Of a stretch of 64,000 nt of DNA, positions 41,405 through 50,892 are shown piece by piece. The DNA is from Actinoplanes regularis. GTDB lineage: Bacteria; Actinomycetota; Actinomycetes; Mycobacteriales; Micromonosporaceae. The notes beneath the pieces are model-generated. The model saw nothing but the letters and a program-made list of their open reading frames with translations. It ran no database searches and was not told the origin of the DNA. The stretch's first letter is position 1. Every line of letters starts with the position of its first letter. The stretch lies in the NCBI RefSeq assembly GCF_900188005.1, contig NZ_FZNR01000005.1, positions 248,001 through 312,000 on the forward strand, in the 5' to 3' direction. Position numbers and translations under genes: made by a program.

Positions 41405-42673
41405 GTGGGCCGCACGAACCCGCCGGCCACCGGTGGCCGGCGGGTGTTTCACGGCCGGCGGATCGTCGCCACCTTCGCGATCACCCAGACCATCGGCTAC
41501 GGCGCCCTCTACTACGCCTTCGCCGTGCTGCTGCATCCCGTCGCGGCCGACCTGCACACCAGACCTGCCGCGGTCACCGGAGCCTTGACCACGGCGATCC
41601 TGGTGCAGGCGGCCATGGCAGTGCCGGTCGGCAGATGGCTGGACCGCCACGGCGGCCGCGCCCTGATGACCGCCGGCAGCATCATCGGCGCGAGCATGCT
41701 CGTCGCCTGGTCGCAGGTCACCGCGGTGTGGCAGCTGTATCCGGTGTTCGCCGGCCTCGGCACCGCCATGGCCATGGCCCTCTACGAGCCGGCCACCGCA
41801 GTCCTCGTCTCCTGGTTCGACACCACCGGCCGGCCCCGCGCGATCCTCGCGATGATCGTCGTGGCCGGATTCGCCAGCACCATCTTCATGCCCCTCACCG
41901 GCTGGCTCAACGCCCAACAGGGCTGGCGCACCACGCTGCTCATCCTGGCCGCCCTGTACGCGACCGTCGCCGTACCCCTGCACTGGCTCGCGGTCCGCCG
42001 GCCCCCGGCGGACCCACATTCCTCTCACCGGGGCGAACCGGCGGATCGTCGCACTCTCATCCGCTCCGCTGTCCATGACGGGCGCTTCTGGTGTCTCGCC
42101 GTGGCGTTCGTCGCGCATGCCGCCGCGATGAGCAGCATGACCGTGCACCTGGTCGGCTTCCTGGCCGGCCGCGGCCACCCGGCGACCTTCGCCGCCACCA
42201 TCGCCGGGCTGCTCGGCGTCCTGTCGGTCACCGGTCGCTTGCTGCTCACCGTCGCAGGCCATCGCCGACGGCTGTATCGGATCGTCGCCGCGATCTTCGC
42301 TCTACAAGCCACCGCCGCATTTCTTCTGCCCGCTGTGGTGGGAAGCCGCCTTGGAGCGATCACCGCGGTCGTGGCGTTCGGGCTCGGGTTCGGCATCTCC
42401 AGCCTCGCCACCCCACAGTTGCTCGCCGAGCGCTACGACACCACCGCCTACGCCAGCATCGCCGGCGCTCTCGCGGGACCGGTCACCCTCGCCAAAGCCG
42501 GTGCGCCACTGCTGGCCGCCAGCCTCCTCGCCACGACAGGCAGCTACCTGAGCGTCATGCTGGCCATCGGCACATTCAGCCTGATCGCCGCCGCCGGCAT
42601 CTTGACCCGAGCCGACACCCCGCCGCCGGCCATCACCGCAACCCTGCCCGCCGATGCCGCCAGGCATACCTGA
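41405..42673 (+). CDS. MFS transporter
   Basis: 422 residues from a GTG five bases after the flavoprotein stop. Twelve membrane segments can be traced; the loop 2-3 motif appears as VGRWLDRHGGRALM, typical of MFS (G-x-x-x-D-R-x-G-R). The subfamily resembles monocarboxylate/oxalate-type and ArsJ/ArsK-context exporters, but substrate cannot be read. As last gene of the plus-strand arsenic operon it may export an (organo)arsenical or its acetylated form (inference). Confidence 0.88.
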   Translation: MGRTNPPATGGRRVFHGRRIVATFAITQTIGYGALYYAFAVLLHPVAADLHTRPAAVTGALTTAILVQAAMAVPVGRWLDRHGGRALMTAGSIIGASMLVAWSQVTAVWQLYPVFAGLGTAMAMALYEPATAVLVSWFDTTGRPRAILAMIVVAGFASTIFMPLTGWLNAQQGWRTTLLILAALYATVAVPLHWLAVRRPPADPHSSHRGEPADRRTLIRSAVHDGRFWCLAVAFVAHAAAMSSMTVHLVGFLAGRGHPATFAATIAGLLGVLSVTGRLLLTVAGHRRRLYRIVAAIFALQATAAFLLPAVVGSRLGAITAVVAFGLGFGISSLATPQLLAERYDTTAYASIAGALAGPVTLAKAGAPLLAASLLATTGSYLSVMLAIGTFSLIAAAGILTRADTPPPAITATLPADAARHT

Positions 42674-42705
42674 GCTCGCGCCTCACCGCGCCAACGCGAC
42701 CGTGC

Positions 42706-42888
42706 TCACCGCCCCCGCCGCGTACCGGCCAGCATCCGTCGGAGCACGAAAGCAGCGGCCCGGTCCACCCCGCGCAGCGTGACGGAGGCGAAACTGCGCT
42801 GCCGCTCCAAGCCGACGAACCCGAGCCCCGCGATCAGGGTCGACAGCCCGCCTGGATGCCGTGGCAGACCCGGCTCGTTCGAGAGCAC
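42706..42888 (-). pseudogene. C-terminal remnant of a flavin monooxygenase-like protein
   Basis: 60 codons on the minus strand read LSTLIAGLGFVGLERQRSFA then SVTLRGVDRAAAFVLRRML to a stop at 42706. This is the GLYFVG...SLASATLRGVGRDA ending common to FMO-type enzymes. No FAD or NADP motif precedes it and the frame opens in unrelated DNA. The surrounding 316-bp gap between the MFS and GGDEF-EAL genes otherwise holds only the downstream promoter. Confidence 0.5.
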
Positions 42889-42989
42889 CTCCTGGGTGAG
42901 TGAAATCGCCAGCGTCTTTGCTCAGAACCGTTGGTCCGCGACCGATCGGTGGCCAGGAGAATGCTGACTGGCGCAGGGTGTGATGATCT

Positions 42990-45038
42990 GTGGTGAGCGA
43001 CGCGAGCGCGGCTGTGGCTTCCGTCGCCGTGGCGGGAGATGCCTGGTTCCAGGCCCTGGTGGATTTGTGTCCCGACACCATTTTTGTGATCTGCGACGGG
43101 TATCACGTATACGCGAATGCCCGAGGGCTCAGGCTGCTGGGCGCCCGCACCATCGCCGACCTGCAGGATCGACCGGCGATCGAGTTCCTGCATCCGGATT
43201 ACCGGGACCCCGGCGCCGCGCGGATGCGCTCGCTGACCGCGGACGGTGAGGCGATGCAGTACGTCGAGGAGAAGCTGATCCGTCTCGACGGACGGGTGGT
43301 CGACACCGAGGCCGCCGGTACATTGTGGGAGTTCGAAGGACGCCCGGCGGCGCTTATCGTCACCCGTGAGATCACCGAACGCAAGCAGGCGGAGGCCGAA
43401 CTCGCCGCCGCCCAGCAGCGCTTCCGCGCCGCGTTCCGCAACGCGCCCGCCGGAATGGCGATCCTCGATGCAAACGGATCGGTGACAGAGGCGAACCCGG
43501 CGCTGGAGGCGCTGCTCGCCGAGCCCGCCGACAGCATCTTGGGCCGGCCCTACTGGCAATGGATCGACGAAACCGACCGGCAAGCCGCACGATCCGCCTT
43601 CCGCGCCCTAGCCGACGAAACGATCGACTCCATCCGCGGGGATCTGCGAGTCCGCCGGTCCGACGGCACGGAGGCCTGGATCCACGCTTGCGTCGCGGCG
43701 CTCGCCGACAACGGCTCGTTCGTGGCGCACCTGAGCGACGTGACCGTCGCCAGGAACCAGGCGGCCCAGCTCAAGGACCTGGCCATGACGGACGCCCTGA
43801 CCGGCATGGCCAACCGGCGGCGGCTCGAGGAGGAACTGCAGACCGCTTTGAACGCCGGCCCGGCACAGGTCGCCCTGCTGGACCTCGACGACTTCAAGGG
43901 CGTCAACGATCGGCTCGGGCACGGCGTCGGCGATCAGCTCCTCTCCGTTCTCGCCGGCCGCCTGAGCTGCGCCTTGGGCCAGGAGGCGCTCGCCGCCCGG
44001 ATGGGCGGCGACGAGTTCGCCGTCATGATGCCGGGAGCCTGCGACGCGGCGGCCGACCTCACCGTCTCCCGGCTGGCCGAGACCCTGCGCACACCGGTCC
44101 GGGTGGGTGAGTACGAACTCCTGGTCAACGCCAGCATCGGCGTCGCCGACAGCACCGGCACCATGGATCCGTACGAGGTGCTACGCCGCGCCGACGTGGC
44201 GATGTACGTGGCCAAGGAGTCCGGCGACCGGTATCTCCGCTACCGCGAGGAATACGACTCGGCGTCCGACGAGCAGGCCCGGCTCGGCGCGGAGCTGCGG
44301 ACCGCGCTGGACGCCGGCCAGTTCCGCGTCTACTACCAGCCCGTCGTCGAGCTGCCGAACGGGCGTTTCCGGGCGGTGGAGGCCCTGGTCCGCTGGGAGC
44401 ACCCGACCCGCGGGCTCGTCGCGCCGGACCAGTTCATCCCTACCGCCGAACGCAACGGCCTCATCGTCGAACTCGGCACGTGGGTGCTGCGGACCGCATG
44501 CGCCCAGGCCGCACGGTGGATCGCCGAGCTCGGCGACCTGGCGCCGGACCGGGTCAGCGTCAACGTCTCGGCACGCCAGCTCAATCAGCCCGGCTTCGCC
44601 CATGTCGTCACGGCGGCGCTCACCGAGACTGGCCTGTCCGCGGAGCGACTCATTGTCGAGGTGACCGAGACAGCGGTCTTCAACGGTCGCCGTGCCGTGC
44701 AAACCCTCGATGAGCTTCGCACGCTCGGTGTACGGATCGCGCTCGACGACTTCGGCACCGGCCACTCCTCACTCGGGTTGCTGCAGACCGTTCCCGTTGA
44801 CATCCTCAAGGTCGACAAATCGTTCGTCAGCAACATCACCATGGCCGGCCGGCACGCCGTCATCGCCACCGCCCTCATCCAGGTCGCTGACGGGCTGGGG
44901 CTGACCGCGGTCGCCGAAGGCGTGGAGACGGCCGAGCAGGCCGCCGAGCTGCACCGTCTCGGCTACCGCCTCGCACAGGGCTACCACTTCGGCAGACCCG
45001 GGCCGAACCTCGCCCTCGACCTTGCCGGGCCTCATTAG
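42990..45038 (+). CDS. PAS-PAS-GGDEF-EAL cyclic-di-GMP enzyme
   Basis: 682 residues from a GTG at 42990 (or the next codon, also GTG). Two PAS domains (~17-130 and ~140-265), no membrane segment. GGDEF (~270-425) is intact: RMGGDEFAVMM with the upstream LLDLDDFKGVND. EAL (~440-682) has its key residues: VEALVRWEHP, VNVSARQL, VEVTETA, ALDDFGTGHSS, KVDKSFV and VAEGVET. Both synthesis and hydrolysis of c-di-GMP are possible; no RxxD inhibitory site is obvious. Soluble, so the PAS domains probably sense an internal signal. Confidence 0.96.
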   Translation: MVSDASAAVASVAVAGDAWFQALVDLCPDTIFVICDGYHVYANARGLRLLGARTIADLQDRPAIEFLHPDYRDPGAARMRSLTADGEAMQYVEEKLIRLDGRVVDTEAAGTLWEFEGRPAALIVTREITERKQAEAELAAAQQRFRAAFRNAPAGMAILDANGSVTEANPALEALLAEPADSILGRPYWQWIDETDRQAARSAFRALADETIDSIRGDLRVRRSDGTEAWIHACVAALADNGSFVAHLSDVTVARNQAAQLKDLAMTDALTGMANRRRLEEELQTALNAGPAQVALLDLDDFKGVNDRLGHGVGDQLLSVLAGRLSCALGQEALAARMGGDEFAVMMPGACDAAADLTVSRLAETLRTPVRVGEYELLVNASIGVADSTGTMDPYEVLRRADVAMYVAKESGDRYLRYREEYDSASDEQARLGAELRTALDAGQFRVYYQPVVELPNGRFRAVEALVRWEHPTRGLVAPDQFIPTAERNGLIVELGTWVLRTACAQAARWIAELGDLAPDRVSVNVSARQLNQPGFAHVVTAALTETGLSAERLIVEVTETAVFNGRRAVQTLDELRTLGVRIALDDFGTGHSSLGLLQTVPVDILKVDKSFVSNITMAGRHAVIATALIQVADGLGLTAVAEGVETAEQAAELHRLGYRLAQGYHFGRPGPNLALDLAGPH

Positions 45039-45157
45039 ATCGCCATCTGTCGATGGATCTTCTTGTGGAGGCGAGCGAATAGAAGATCCGCAAGTCGCTC
45101 GACTTCATGTGAGGGGGCGAAGTGGGCGTGGCCCGAAGCGGTCGAGCCCTACCATTC

Positions 45158-46033
45158 TCAGCCCTGGGAGCGGAGCCGGTACTGCGACGGGCGAACGCCG
45201 AACTCACGGAGGAAAGCCGTGGACAGGTGGGAAGGGCTGGAGAAGCCGCACCGCGCGGCGACTGCGGTGACCGTACGGCCGGCGTCAAGGAGCCGGGCGG
45301 CTTCGCGTACGCGCAATCGCGTGAGATGACGACCTGGCGTTTCCCCCGTGGCCCGCTTGAAGACACGCAGGAAGTGGTACGGACTGAGATTGGCCGCCGT
45401 GGCAAGGTCCGCGAGGGTCAGCGGGTCGCCGAGGCGTTCCCGCATCAGGGCAACCGCATCGCGTACGCGCCCATCCTCACGACCCGCCGGTGCGTCCAGC
45501 CGCCGCCCGCCGTAGTGCGTAACGAGGTGTGCGGCGAGGAACTCGGCGGCGATGTCGCCGTACATGGGGTCGGCCCGCTGCCCGGCGGCGGCCGCGAGCG
45601 AGTTCAGCAGGGGCGCGAGCAACGTGTCACCGGGCCCGTCCCGCCGGCCCGGCTTGGTCTGGGCGCTGACTCGGTCGACGATGTCGGCGGGCACGTGGAC
45701 GTGCACGCTGCTCATCGCGGCGGACGTGGTGTAGCGCACCTCGGTGGGAACCCCTGGGGTGGCCCGGCCCACCAGGCCCGGGACGATCGCAGACTTCTGC
45801 CAGCCGTCGGCGGAGCGCACCTGCATCGTTCCAGCGCCCCGCGTGATCGCCCAGAAGTGGTGATCGGACGACGCGGGCAGATTGATCACATCGGTGGCGG
45901 GCCGGTGGTCGAAGCGTTGCACGAACAGAGATCGCCAGCCTGCCTCGTCCCAGCTCGACAGCCGCCGGGTGACGTGCGGCTCCATGTCGAAGCCGGTATA
46001 GCCGCCCTGGTCGAACCGCTCCCCACGATGCAC
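45158..46033 (-). CDS. AraC family transcriptional regulator
   Basis: 291 residues from a GTG at 46033. The N-terminal cupin-like ligand domain is followed by the paired HTH: LTLADLATAANLSPYHFLRV with FKRATGETPGRHLTRLRV, and AVAARCGFSSPSHLSTAFLR with EFGVRPSQYR. It lies 9 bp downstream of the SRPBCC gene on the minus strand, so both belong to one transcript. Inducer unknown. Confidence 0.92.
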   Translation of the reverse strand: MHRGERFDQGGYTGFDMEPHVTRRLSSWDEAGWRSLFVQRFDHRPATDVINLPASSDHHFWAITRGAGTMQVRSADGWQKSAIVPGLVGRATPGVPTEVRYTTSAAMSSVHVHVPADIVDRVSAQTKPGRRDGPGDTLLAPLLNSLAAAAGQRADPMYGDIAAEFLAAHLVTHYGGRRLDAPAGREDGRVRDAVALMRERLGDPLTLADLATAANLSPYHFLRVFKRATGETPGRHLTRLRVREAARLLDAGRTVTAVAARCGFSSPSHLSTAFLREFGVRPSQYRLRSQG

Positions 46034-46042
46034 TCGGCAAGC

Positions 46043-46474
46043 CTACGCAGCCCGGGCGAGTCCCTCCACCATCCGGCGCATCGTCCGGTTCATCAGCGGC
46101 CGCATGAACAGATGCACCCCGAACGCCACTTCGTACGTCCCGCGCCAGCGGATCGAAGTGCCGCCGGCCGCGGCCGGACTGAGCCGAATCTCCGCCCGAT
46201 AGTCACGTAGGTACGGGTTTTCGGCGTCCACGTACGCGAAAAGCCGGCACGGTTCCAACTCCACGATCCGCTCGCTGGTGACGACCCGGCCGGTGCGAAA
46301 CGCCCGCACAGCGCCTACTCCGTCATGTCCGTCGTCGGCGAGGTTCGCGGACCTCTCGGCCATGAGTTCGTCCACAGTGCCCCATTTCGGCCAGCTGCTC
46401 GCATCGACAAGCAACGCCCAGATCCGCTCGGGAGCAGCCGGTGATTGCGCCTCGACGTCGTAAGAACCCATCAT
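46043..46474 (-). CDS. SRPBCC (START-like) domain protein
   Basis: About 143 residues from the ATG at 46474 (a second ATG follows at once). YDVEAQSPAAPERIWALLVD, WPKWGTVDEL, GVGAVRAFRTGRVVTSERIV, ENPYLRDYRAEIRLSP and GGTSIRWRGTYE match polyketide cyclase/dehydrase-type SRPBCC proteins, which form a hydrophobic ligand pocket. Co-transcribed with the AraC gene. Ligand unknown. Confidence 0.87.
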   Translation of the reverse strand: MMGSYDVEAQSPAAPERIWALLVDASSWPKWGTVDELMAERSANLADDGHDGVGAVRAFRTGRVVTSERIVELEPCRLFAYVDAENPYLRDYRAEIRLSPAAAGGTSIRWRGTYEVAFGVHLFMRPLMNRTMRRMVEGLARAA

Positions 46475-46791
46475 GATCAATACGTTAGCGGCGTGCCATC
46501 GGCACACGCGACCACGTCATTGCTCTTCGCATGCACAATATTGCGCTGCTGCCGAGACGGTGCGGAGCCCGGGCCCTTGCCGGCCTCGGGAGCGCTGAGA
46601 CAGCTGTTCCCGCAGCTCAGACCCACCGCTCCGCTGGCCGTTGGTGCCCGTTCGCCATCCTCGGTCGCCGGATGGAGTGGCCATCGTCCTGCTTTCCGGT
46701 GGTGTGTGGGATCCATGTCAGCGGTGACGGTGGCCGAAGATATGAGTGGCGACCTGGCTGCAACCTTCGGGCACCGTGCCTGCGCCGGAGG

Positions 46792-46809
46792 ACCTCCAAC
46801 CTTGGAGGT
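46792..46809 (+). promoter_or_regulatory. Palindrome ACCTCCAA-CC-TTGGAGGT
   Basis: Perfect 8-bp arms with a 2-nt centre, 39 bp before the chosen GTG of the MASE1 kinase. Either an operator or a short hairpin in the leader; the arms contain GGAGG and its complement, so the structure might also sequester a ribosome-binding-like sequence. Confidence 0.5.
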
Positions 46810-46848
46810 TGCTGCCCGCAAGGGGGCGGCTGGGACGGGGGCATATAC

Positions 46849-49080
46849 GTGGGTCACGCGGGAGCGCAGCAGTCAGCGGCAGCGGTGCCGGCCGCTGCCG
46901 GCGGGGTGTCGGTGTATCGCGGTGCGGAGCGTTTCCGGGCGATCGCGACGTCGCTGGTGCGGACGGCCGGATTCGCCGCGGTGTACGCGGCGGCGATCAT
47001 GGTGGGCCGTTTGACCGTGGTGGCTGACACCCGGCTGGCGCTGGTCTGGCCCGCGTCGGGTGTGGCGGCAGCCTGGTTGTGCAGCCGGCGTCGCTCCCGG
47101 GCGTGGTGGGTCGATGCAGCCGCGCTGACCGCGATCGCGTGGGCCGGTAACGCGGTCACGGGCGCGGGCCTGGCCCTGAGCGGGGTGCTGGCGGTAGCGA
47201 ACCTGGCAATGGCTGTGATGTTCATGTGGCTCCTGGGTCGCTTGCGTCCCACGCTGTGGGGTGGTGGCGGCAGCCGGCGGCTGTCGAGCGGGTGGGAGTT
47301 GGGCAGCCTGCTGGGCGTCGCGATCGTTGCCGCGGCCGTGGGCGCGGTGATCGGTTTGACCGGCCTGTGGCTGATCACCGGCCATGGGTCGTCGATCATG
47401 CTCGCGGACTGGATGGCCCGCCACGTCACCGGCATGTTCGTGATCGGTTCGGCCGGGCTGTGGTTCGGCCGGGTCTTCGCCGGCATGGCGGCTCGGAGCA
47501 CCTCACCGCGCTGGTGGTGGCGCACCCTTGATGGAGCGGTGCGTGCGATGCCGGGCCGGCGGGTCGGTGAGTACCTGGCCGTGGTCGTGGGCTCGGTGCT
47601 CGCGTACCTGGTCGGGTTCGTCTACGACGGGGGCCTGCCTCTGGCGTTCCCGCTGATCGCGGTGACCGTGTGGGCGGCGCTGCGGTTGTGCACGAACTTC
47701 GTCGTGCTCCACAATCTGGCTCTGGGTGGCGTGGCAGTGCTGTGCACGTGGTGCGGAATGGGTCCGCTCGCCGCTGTCGGTGATCCCTACGTGCGTGCGC
47801 TGGTGGCGCAGTTGTTCGTTCTTCTCATCACCACGGTTGGCCTCATTCTCGCGCTGGGGCGTGACGAGCGGGCGGAACTGCTGGCCGCGTTGACCGCGCA
47901 GAAGGAGCAGGCGGCCCGGCACGGCGCACTGATGGACGCCATCATCGACTCGATGGCGGACGGACTGTCCCTCGTCGACGCGGAGGGCCGAGTCGTGCTG
48001 CGTAACCCAGCCGGTAAGCGCCTGTTCGGGGCCGCCGCGACGGTCGGCGAGGCCGGCCGCAGGATGCGGCACCTGGACGGCAGCCCGGTCACCGCGGACG
48101 CGTTGCCTACGGCCCGGGCACTTGCCGGGGAGAAGACCGGTCCGGTCGACCTGCTGGTGATGGATCCGGACAGCCAGGACACCCGGGTCGTCCGGGTCTG
48201 CGCGACCCCGCTGCCGGACGGGGAGGGCGCTCGCCGTGCGGTCGTGCTCTACCAGGACGTCACCGCCGAACGCCGCCACCGCGACCAGCTCGCCGGCTTC
48301 GCGGGCTCGGTCGCCCACGACTTGCAGAATCCGTTGACCACCGTCGAGGGCTGGACCGAGGTCGCCACCGATGCTCTCGACACCGCCGGGGCCGGGCCCG
48401 GCCTCGACCGTGCGCGCGACAGCCTCGGCCGGGTCACCCGCGCCGCGGCCCGGATGCGCGGGCTGATCACCGACCTGCTCGTCTACACCGCCGCTCGCGA
48501 CGAGGACCTGACACCGGCCCGGGTCGACCTGACCGATCTCGTCGACGACATCGCCGCCGCGCGCACGGACGCCGCGATCGCGTCCGGTGAACCGGCGCCG
48601 CGGGTCACTGTGGGCGAGCTCGACCCGGTGCACGCCGACGCCGCCGCGGTCCGGCAGCTGCTGGACAACCTGGTCGGCAACGCCATCAAATACACCGGGG
48701 CCGGGGTTACGCCGCAGGTGAGCGTCACCAGCATCGGTCTCGGCGACATGGTCCAGGTCACCGTCGCCGACAACGGCATCGGCATCCCCGCCGGGCAGCA
48801 CGAGGCCATCTTCGACGACTTCCACCGTGCCCACCCGGGCACCGGATACACCGGTACCGGGCTCGGTCTGGCCATCTGCCACCGCATCGCCACCCGCCAC
48901 GGCGGTGGCATCACCGCCCATGACAACCCCGGTGGCGGTTCCCGGTTCATCTTCACCCTGCCTGCCACCGACCGCCTCGGCGCACTGGCCGAGGTTGCCG
49001 CACCGCTGATCCTGCCGACCGCGCCCGCCGGTGCCTCGCGCCCTGCCCCGACCATCGCCACGCTGGCCCACGCCGCCTGA
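46849..49080 (+). CDS. MASE1-PAS sensor histidine kinase
   Basis: 743 residues from a GTG at 46849 with GGGACGGGGG in front; the frame is open ~100 codons further upstream but that part has no protein character. Eight hydrophobic segments (MASE1-type: GRLTVVADTRLALVWPASGV) are followed by a PAS domain (MDAIIDSMADGLSLVDAEGR), HisKA with the phosphoacceptor His in SVAHDLQNPLTTVEGW, and HATPase with LLDNLVGNAIKYT (N), DNGIGIP (G1) and GTGLGLAI (G2). No adjacent response regulator: an orphan kinase. Confidence 0.92.
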   Translation: MGHAGAQQSAAAVPAAAGGVSVYRGAERFRAIATSLVRTAGFAAVYAAAIMVGRLTVVADTRLALVWPASGVAAAWLCSRRRSRAWWVDAAALTAIAWAGNAVTGAGLALSGVLAVANLAMAVMFMWLLGRLRPTLWGGGGSRRLSSGWELGSLLGVAIVAAAVGAVIGLTGLWLITGHGSSIMLADWMARHVTGMFVIGSAGLWFGRVFAGMAARSTSPRWWWRTLDGAVRAMPGRRVGEYLAVVVGSVLAYLVGFVYDGGLPLAFPLIAVTVWAALRLCTNFVVLHNLALGGVAVLCTWCGMGPLAAVGDPYVRALVAQLFVLLITTVGLILALGRDERAELLAALTAQKEQAARHGALMDAIIDSMADGLSLVDAEGRVVLRNPAGKRLFGAAATVGEAGRRMRHLDGSPVTADALPTARALAGEKTGPVDLLVMDPDSQDTRVVRVCATPLPDGEGARRAVVLYQDVTAERRHRDQLAGFAGSVAHDLQNPLTTVEGWTEVATDALDTAGAGPGLDRARDSLGRVTRAAARMRGLITDLLVYTAARDEDLTPARVDLTDLVDDIAAARTDAAIASGEPAPRVTVGELDPVHADAAAVRQLLDNLVGNAIKYTGAGVTPQVSVTSIGLGDMVQVTVADNGIGIPAGQHEAIFDDFHRAHPGTGYTGTGLGLAICHRIATRHGGGITAHDNPGGGSRFIFTLPATDRLGALAEVAAPLILPTAPAGASRPAPTIATLAHAA

Positions 49081-49160
49081 CAGGCGGCAGCCTGGCGACA
49101 GCCCGCGACCACCGCGGCGCGAGGCGAACAACCGCCCCGTGGAGATCGGCACCGTCGCCG

Positions 49161-49186
49161 CGGCAGCGGCCTCGAGGCCGCTGCCG
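49161..49186. terminator. Perfect 26-bp palindrome between convergent genes
   Basis: CGGCAGCGGCCTC followed directly by its exact reverse complement. It lies 81 bp after the kinase stop and 140 bp beyond the old-yellow-enzyme stop on the other strand, so a bidirectional terminator is likely; a DNA cruciform or binding site is also possible. Confidence 0.65.
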
Positions 49187-49325
49187 TCGCTGGACGGTCG
49201 GACCTTACCCAGAAGTCGCCTGCCCGGTGCCATCCGGGACACCAGGCAAGGCCCCGGCGACGGAGGTGGCGGGGCGATGCGCCGGCCGGCGCGTGGAGCG
49301 CCGCGGTGGCGGGGTTCGAGGGCGG

Positions 49326-50399
49326 TCAGCCCTCGTGCCGGTACGCGGGATAGGTGAGGTATCCCTGGTCACCACCCACGTACCAGGTCGCCTGGTCGTC
49401 CTCCGCGATCGGGAGATTCTGCCGCAGCCGTTCCACGAGGTCGGGGTTGGCGATGAAGGCGCGACCGAAGCTGATCAGGTCGGCGCCCAGTCCGAGCCAC
49501 CGCTGGGCGGCCGTCCCGTCCGCCTTCTTCGGGCCCATCGGGAACGCCGGGTTGACGATGAGGGTGCCGGGCCAGGCACGGCGTAGCCCGACCAGCACCT
49601 CCTCGGCGGTGGTGAGCTCCAGGTGGACGTAGGCCAGTCCGAGCGGTGCCAGTTCGGCGAGCAGCGCCGCGTACATCTCGGGCACCTCGGTCTCGGTGGC
49701 GCCCCAGATACCGGCGCCCGGCGAGAGCCGGATCCCGGTTCGGTGGCCGCCCACCGCCTCGACCGTCGCGGTCACCGCTTCGACGGCGAACCGGATCCGA
49801 TTGGTGACGGATCCGCCGTAGCGGTCGGTGCGCAGGTTGGCCGTGCTGGAGAGGAACTGGGAGATCAGGTAGCCGTTCGCGCCGTGCAGTTCCACGCCGT
49901 CGAAGCCGGCGTCGACCGCGTATCGGGCCGCCCTGGCGTAGGAGTGTGCGTGCTCGGGCACCTCGGCGGTGTCCAGCGCCCGCGGCACCGGCGCGGGCTT
50001 GCGGCCGGTCGGCGTGAAGAGATCGCCGACCGCCGGGACGGCGGACGGGCCTACCGGCTGCATTCCGATCGTCTCCGGATGCGACACCCGCCCGCCGTGC
50101 ATGAGCTGGGCGAAGACGCGCCCGCCGTTGGTGTGCACCGCGTCGGTGACCTGCTGCCAGGACTTGGCCTGCTCATCGGTGTGCAGGCCGGGCGTCCCGG
50201 GGTTCGACTGTCCCACCACGCTGGGCTGCACGCCCTCGGTCACGATGAGCCCCGCGGTGGCCCGCTGGGCGTAGTAGGTCGCCATCGACGGAGTCGCCAG
50301 ACCGCCCGCGGCGGCCCGGACCCGGGTCAGCGGGGCCATCACCACGCGGTTCGGCAGAACCATTTCGCCGAGCTGGTACCGGTCGAACAGGGTCGTCAT
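49326..50399 (-). CDS. Old yellow enzyme family ene-reductase
   Basis: 357 residues from the ATG at 50399 (a GTG one codon earlier is possible; GGAAGG precedes). FMN TIM barrel: LPNRVVMAPLTRVRA, LIVTEGVQPS, QLMHGGRVSHP, the HGANGYLISQFL substrate-site His/Asn pair, DRYGGSVTNRIRF and GADLISFGRAFIANPDL. It reduces activated C=C bonds or nitro esters with NAD(P)H. Divergent from a MerR gene with a MerR-type operator in between. Confidence 0.95.
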   Translation of the reverse strand: MTTLFDRYQLGEMVLPNRVVMAPLTRVRAAAGGLATPSMATYYAQRATAGLIVTEGVQPSVVGQSNPGTPGLHTDEQAKSWQQVTDAVHTNGGRVFAQLMHGGRVSHPETIGMQPVGPSAVPAVGDLFTPTGRKPAPVPRALDTAEVPEHAHSYARAARYAVDAGFDGVELHGANGYLISQFLSSTANLRTDRYGGSVTNRIRFAVEAVTATVEAVGGHRTGIRLSPGAGIWGATETEVPEMYAALLAELAPLGLAYVHLELTTAEEVLVGLRRAWPGTLIVNPAFPMGPKKADGTAAQRWLGLGADLISFGRAFIANPDLVERLRQNLPIAEDDQATWYVGGDQGYLTYPAYRHEG

Positions 50400-50458
50400 C
50401 ACGAACTGCCTTCCAGGAGCGTCGCGCCCGCCCGCCGGACGCGCCGCTACGCTAAAAC

Positions 50459-50474
50459 CTGACACTGACGTCAG
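50459..50474. promoter_or_regulatory. MerR-type operator CTGAC-A-CTGACGTCAG
   Basis: CTGACGTCAG (50465-50474) is a perfect palindrome preceded by another CTGAC. On the minus strand TTGCAT and TTAGCG flank it with a 19-bp spacer, the overlong spacing typical of MerR-activated promoters, pointing at the old yellow enzyme gene. Confidence 0.65.
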
Positions 50475-50514
50475 ATGCAAGCTTTGCGAAGCGGATCACA
50501 GCTAGGAGGCCACG

Positions 50515-50883
50515 ATGCGGATCGGTGATCTCGCGGCGCGGACCGGGGTGAGCGTGCGTTCCCTGCGCTACTACGAGGAGCAGGGGCTGCTCGTCAGCAC
50601 CCGCAGCCCGAGCGGCCAGCGCCGGTATACCGACAAGGAGATCGACCGGGTGCGGTTCATCCAGCGGCTGTACGCCGCCGGGCTCACCAGCCGTACGATC
50701 GCCGAACTGCTGCCGTGCGTCGACTCGCCGACCGCCCAGAACGCCGACGCCGCCTGGGAGCAGTTGCACCAGGAGCGGGACCGCATCACGCAACACATCG
50801 AGGAACTCGCCCGGGCCCGCGACGCGCTCGACCAGCTGATCGCCATCAACCGGGAGCACCGGTCCCGGCTCGCCGCCGGATGA
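50515..50883 (+). CDS. MerR family regulator, SoxR-like length, no cysteine sensor
   Basis: 122 residues. MRIGDLAARTGVSVRSLRYY, EEQGLLVSTRSPSGQRRYTD is the MerR HTH-wing, with a dimerisation helix HQERDRITQHIEELARARDA. The single Cys (LLPCVDSP) is insufficient for a metal or iron-sulfur sensor. Divergent from the old yellow enzyme, probably its regulator, sensing an electrophile or quinone (inference). ATG behind AGGAGG. Confidence 0.92.
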   Translation: MRIGDLAARTGVSVRSLRYYEEQGLLVSTRSPSGQRRYTDKEIDRVRFIQRLYAAGLTSRTIAELLPCVDSPTAQNADAAWEQLHQERDRITQHIEELARARDALDQLIAINREHRSRLAAG

Positions 50884-50892
50884 GGACCGGTG

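Noticed and set aside
46740..46848. Cyclic-di-GMP riboswitch before the MASE1 kinase
   Set aside because: Only short hairpins are seen; the conserved tetraloop-receptor elements are missing.
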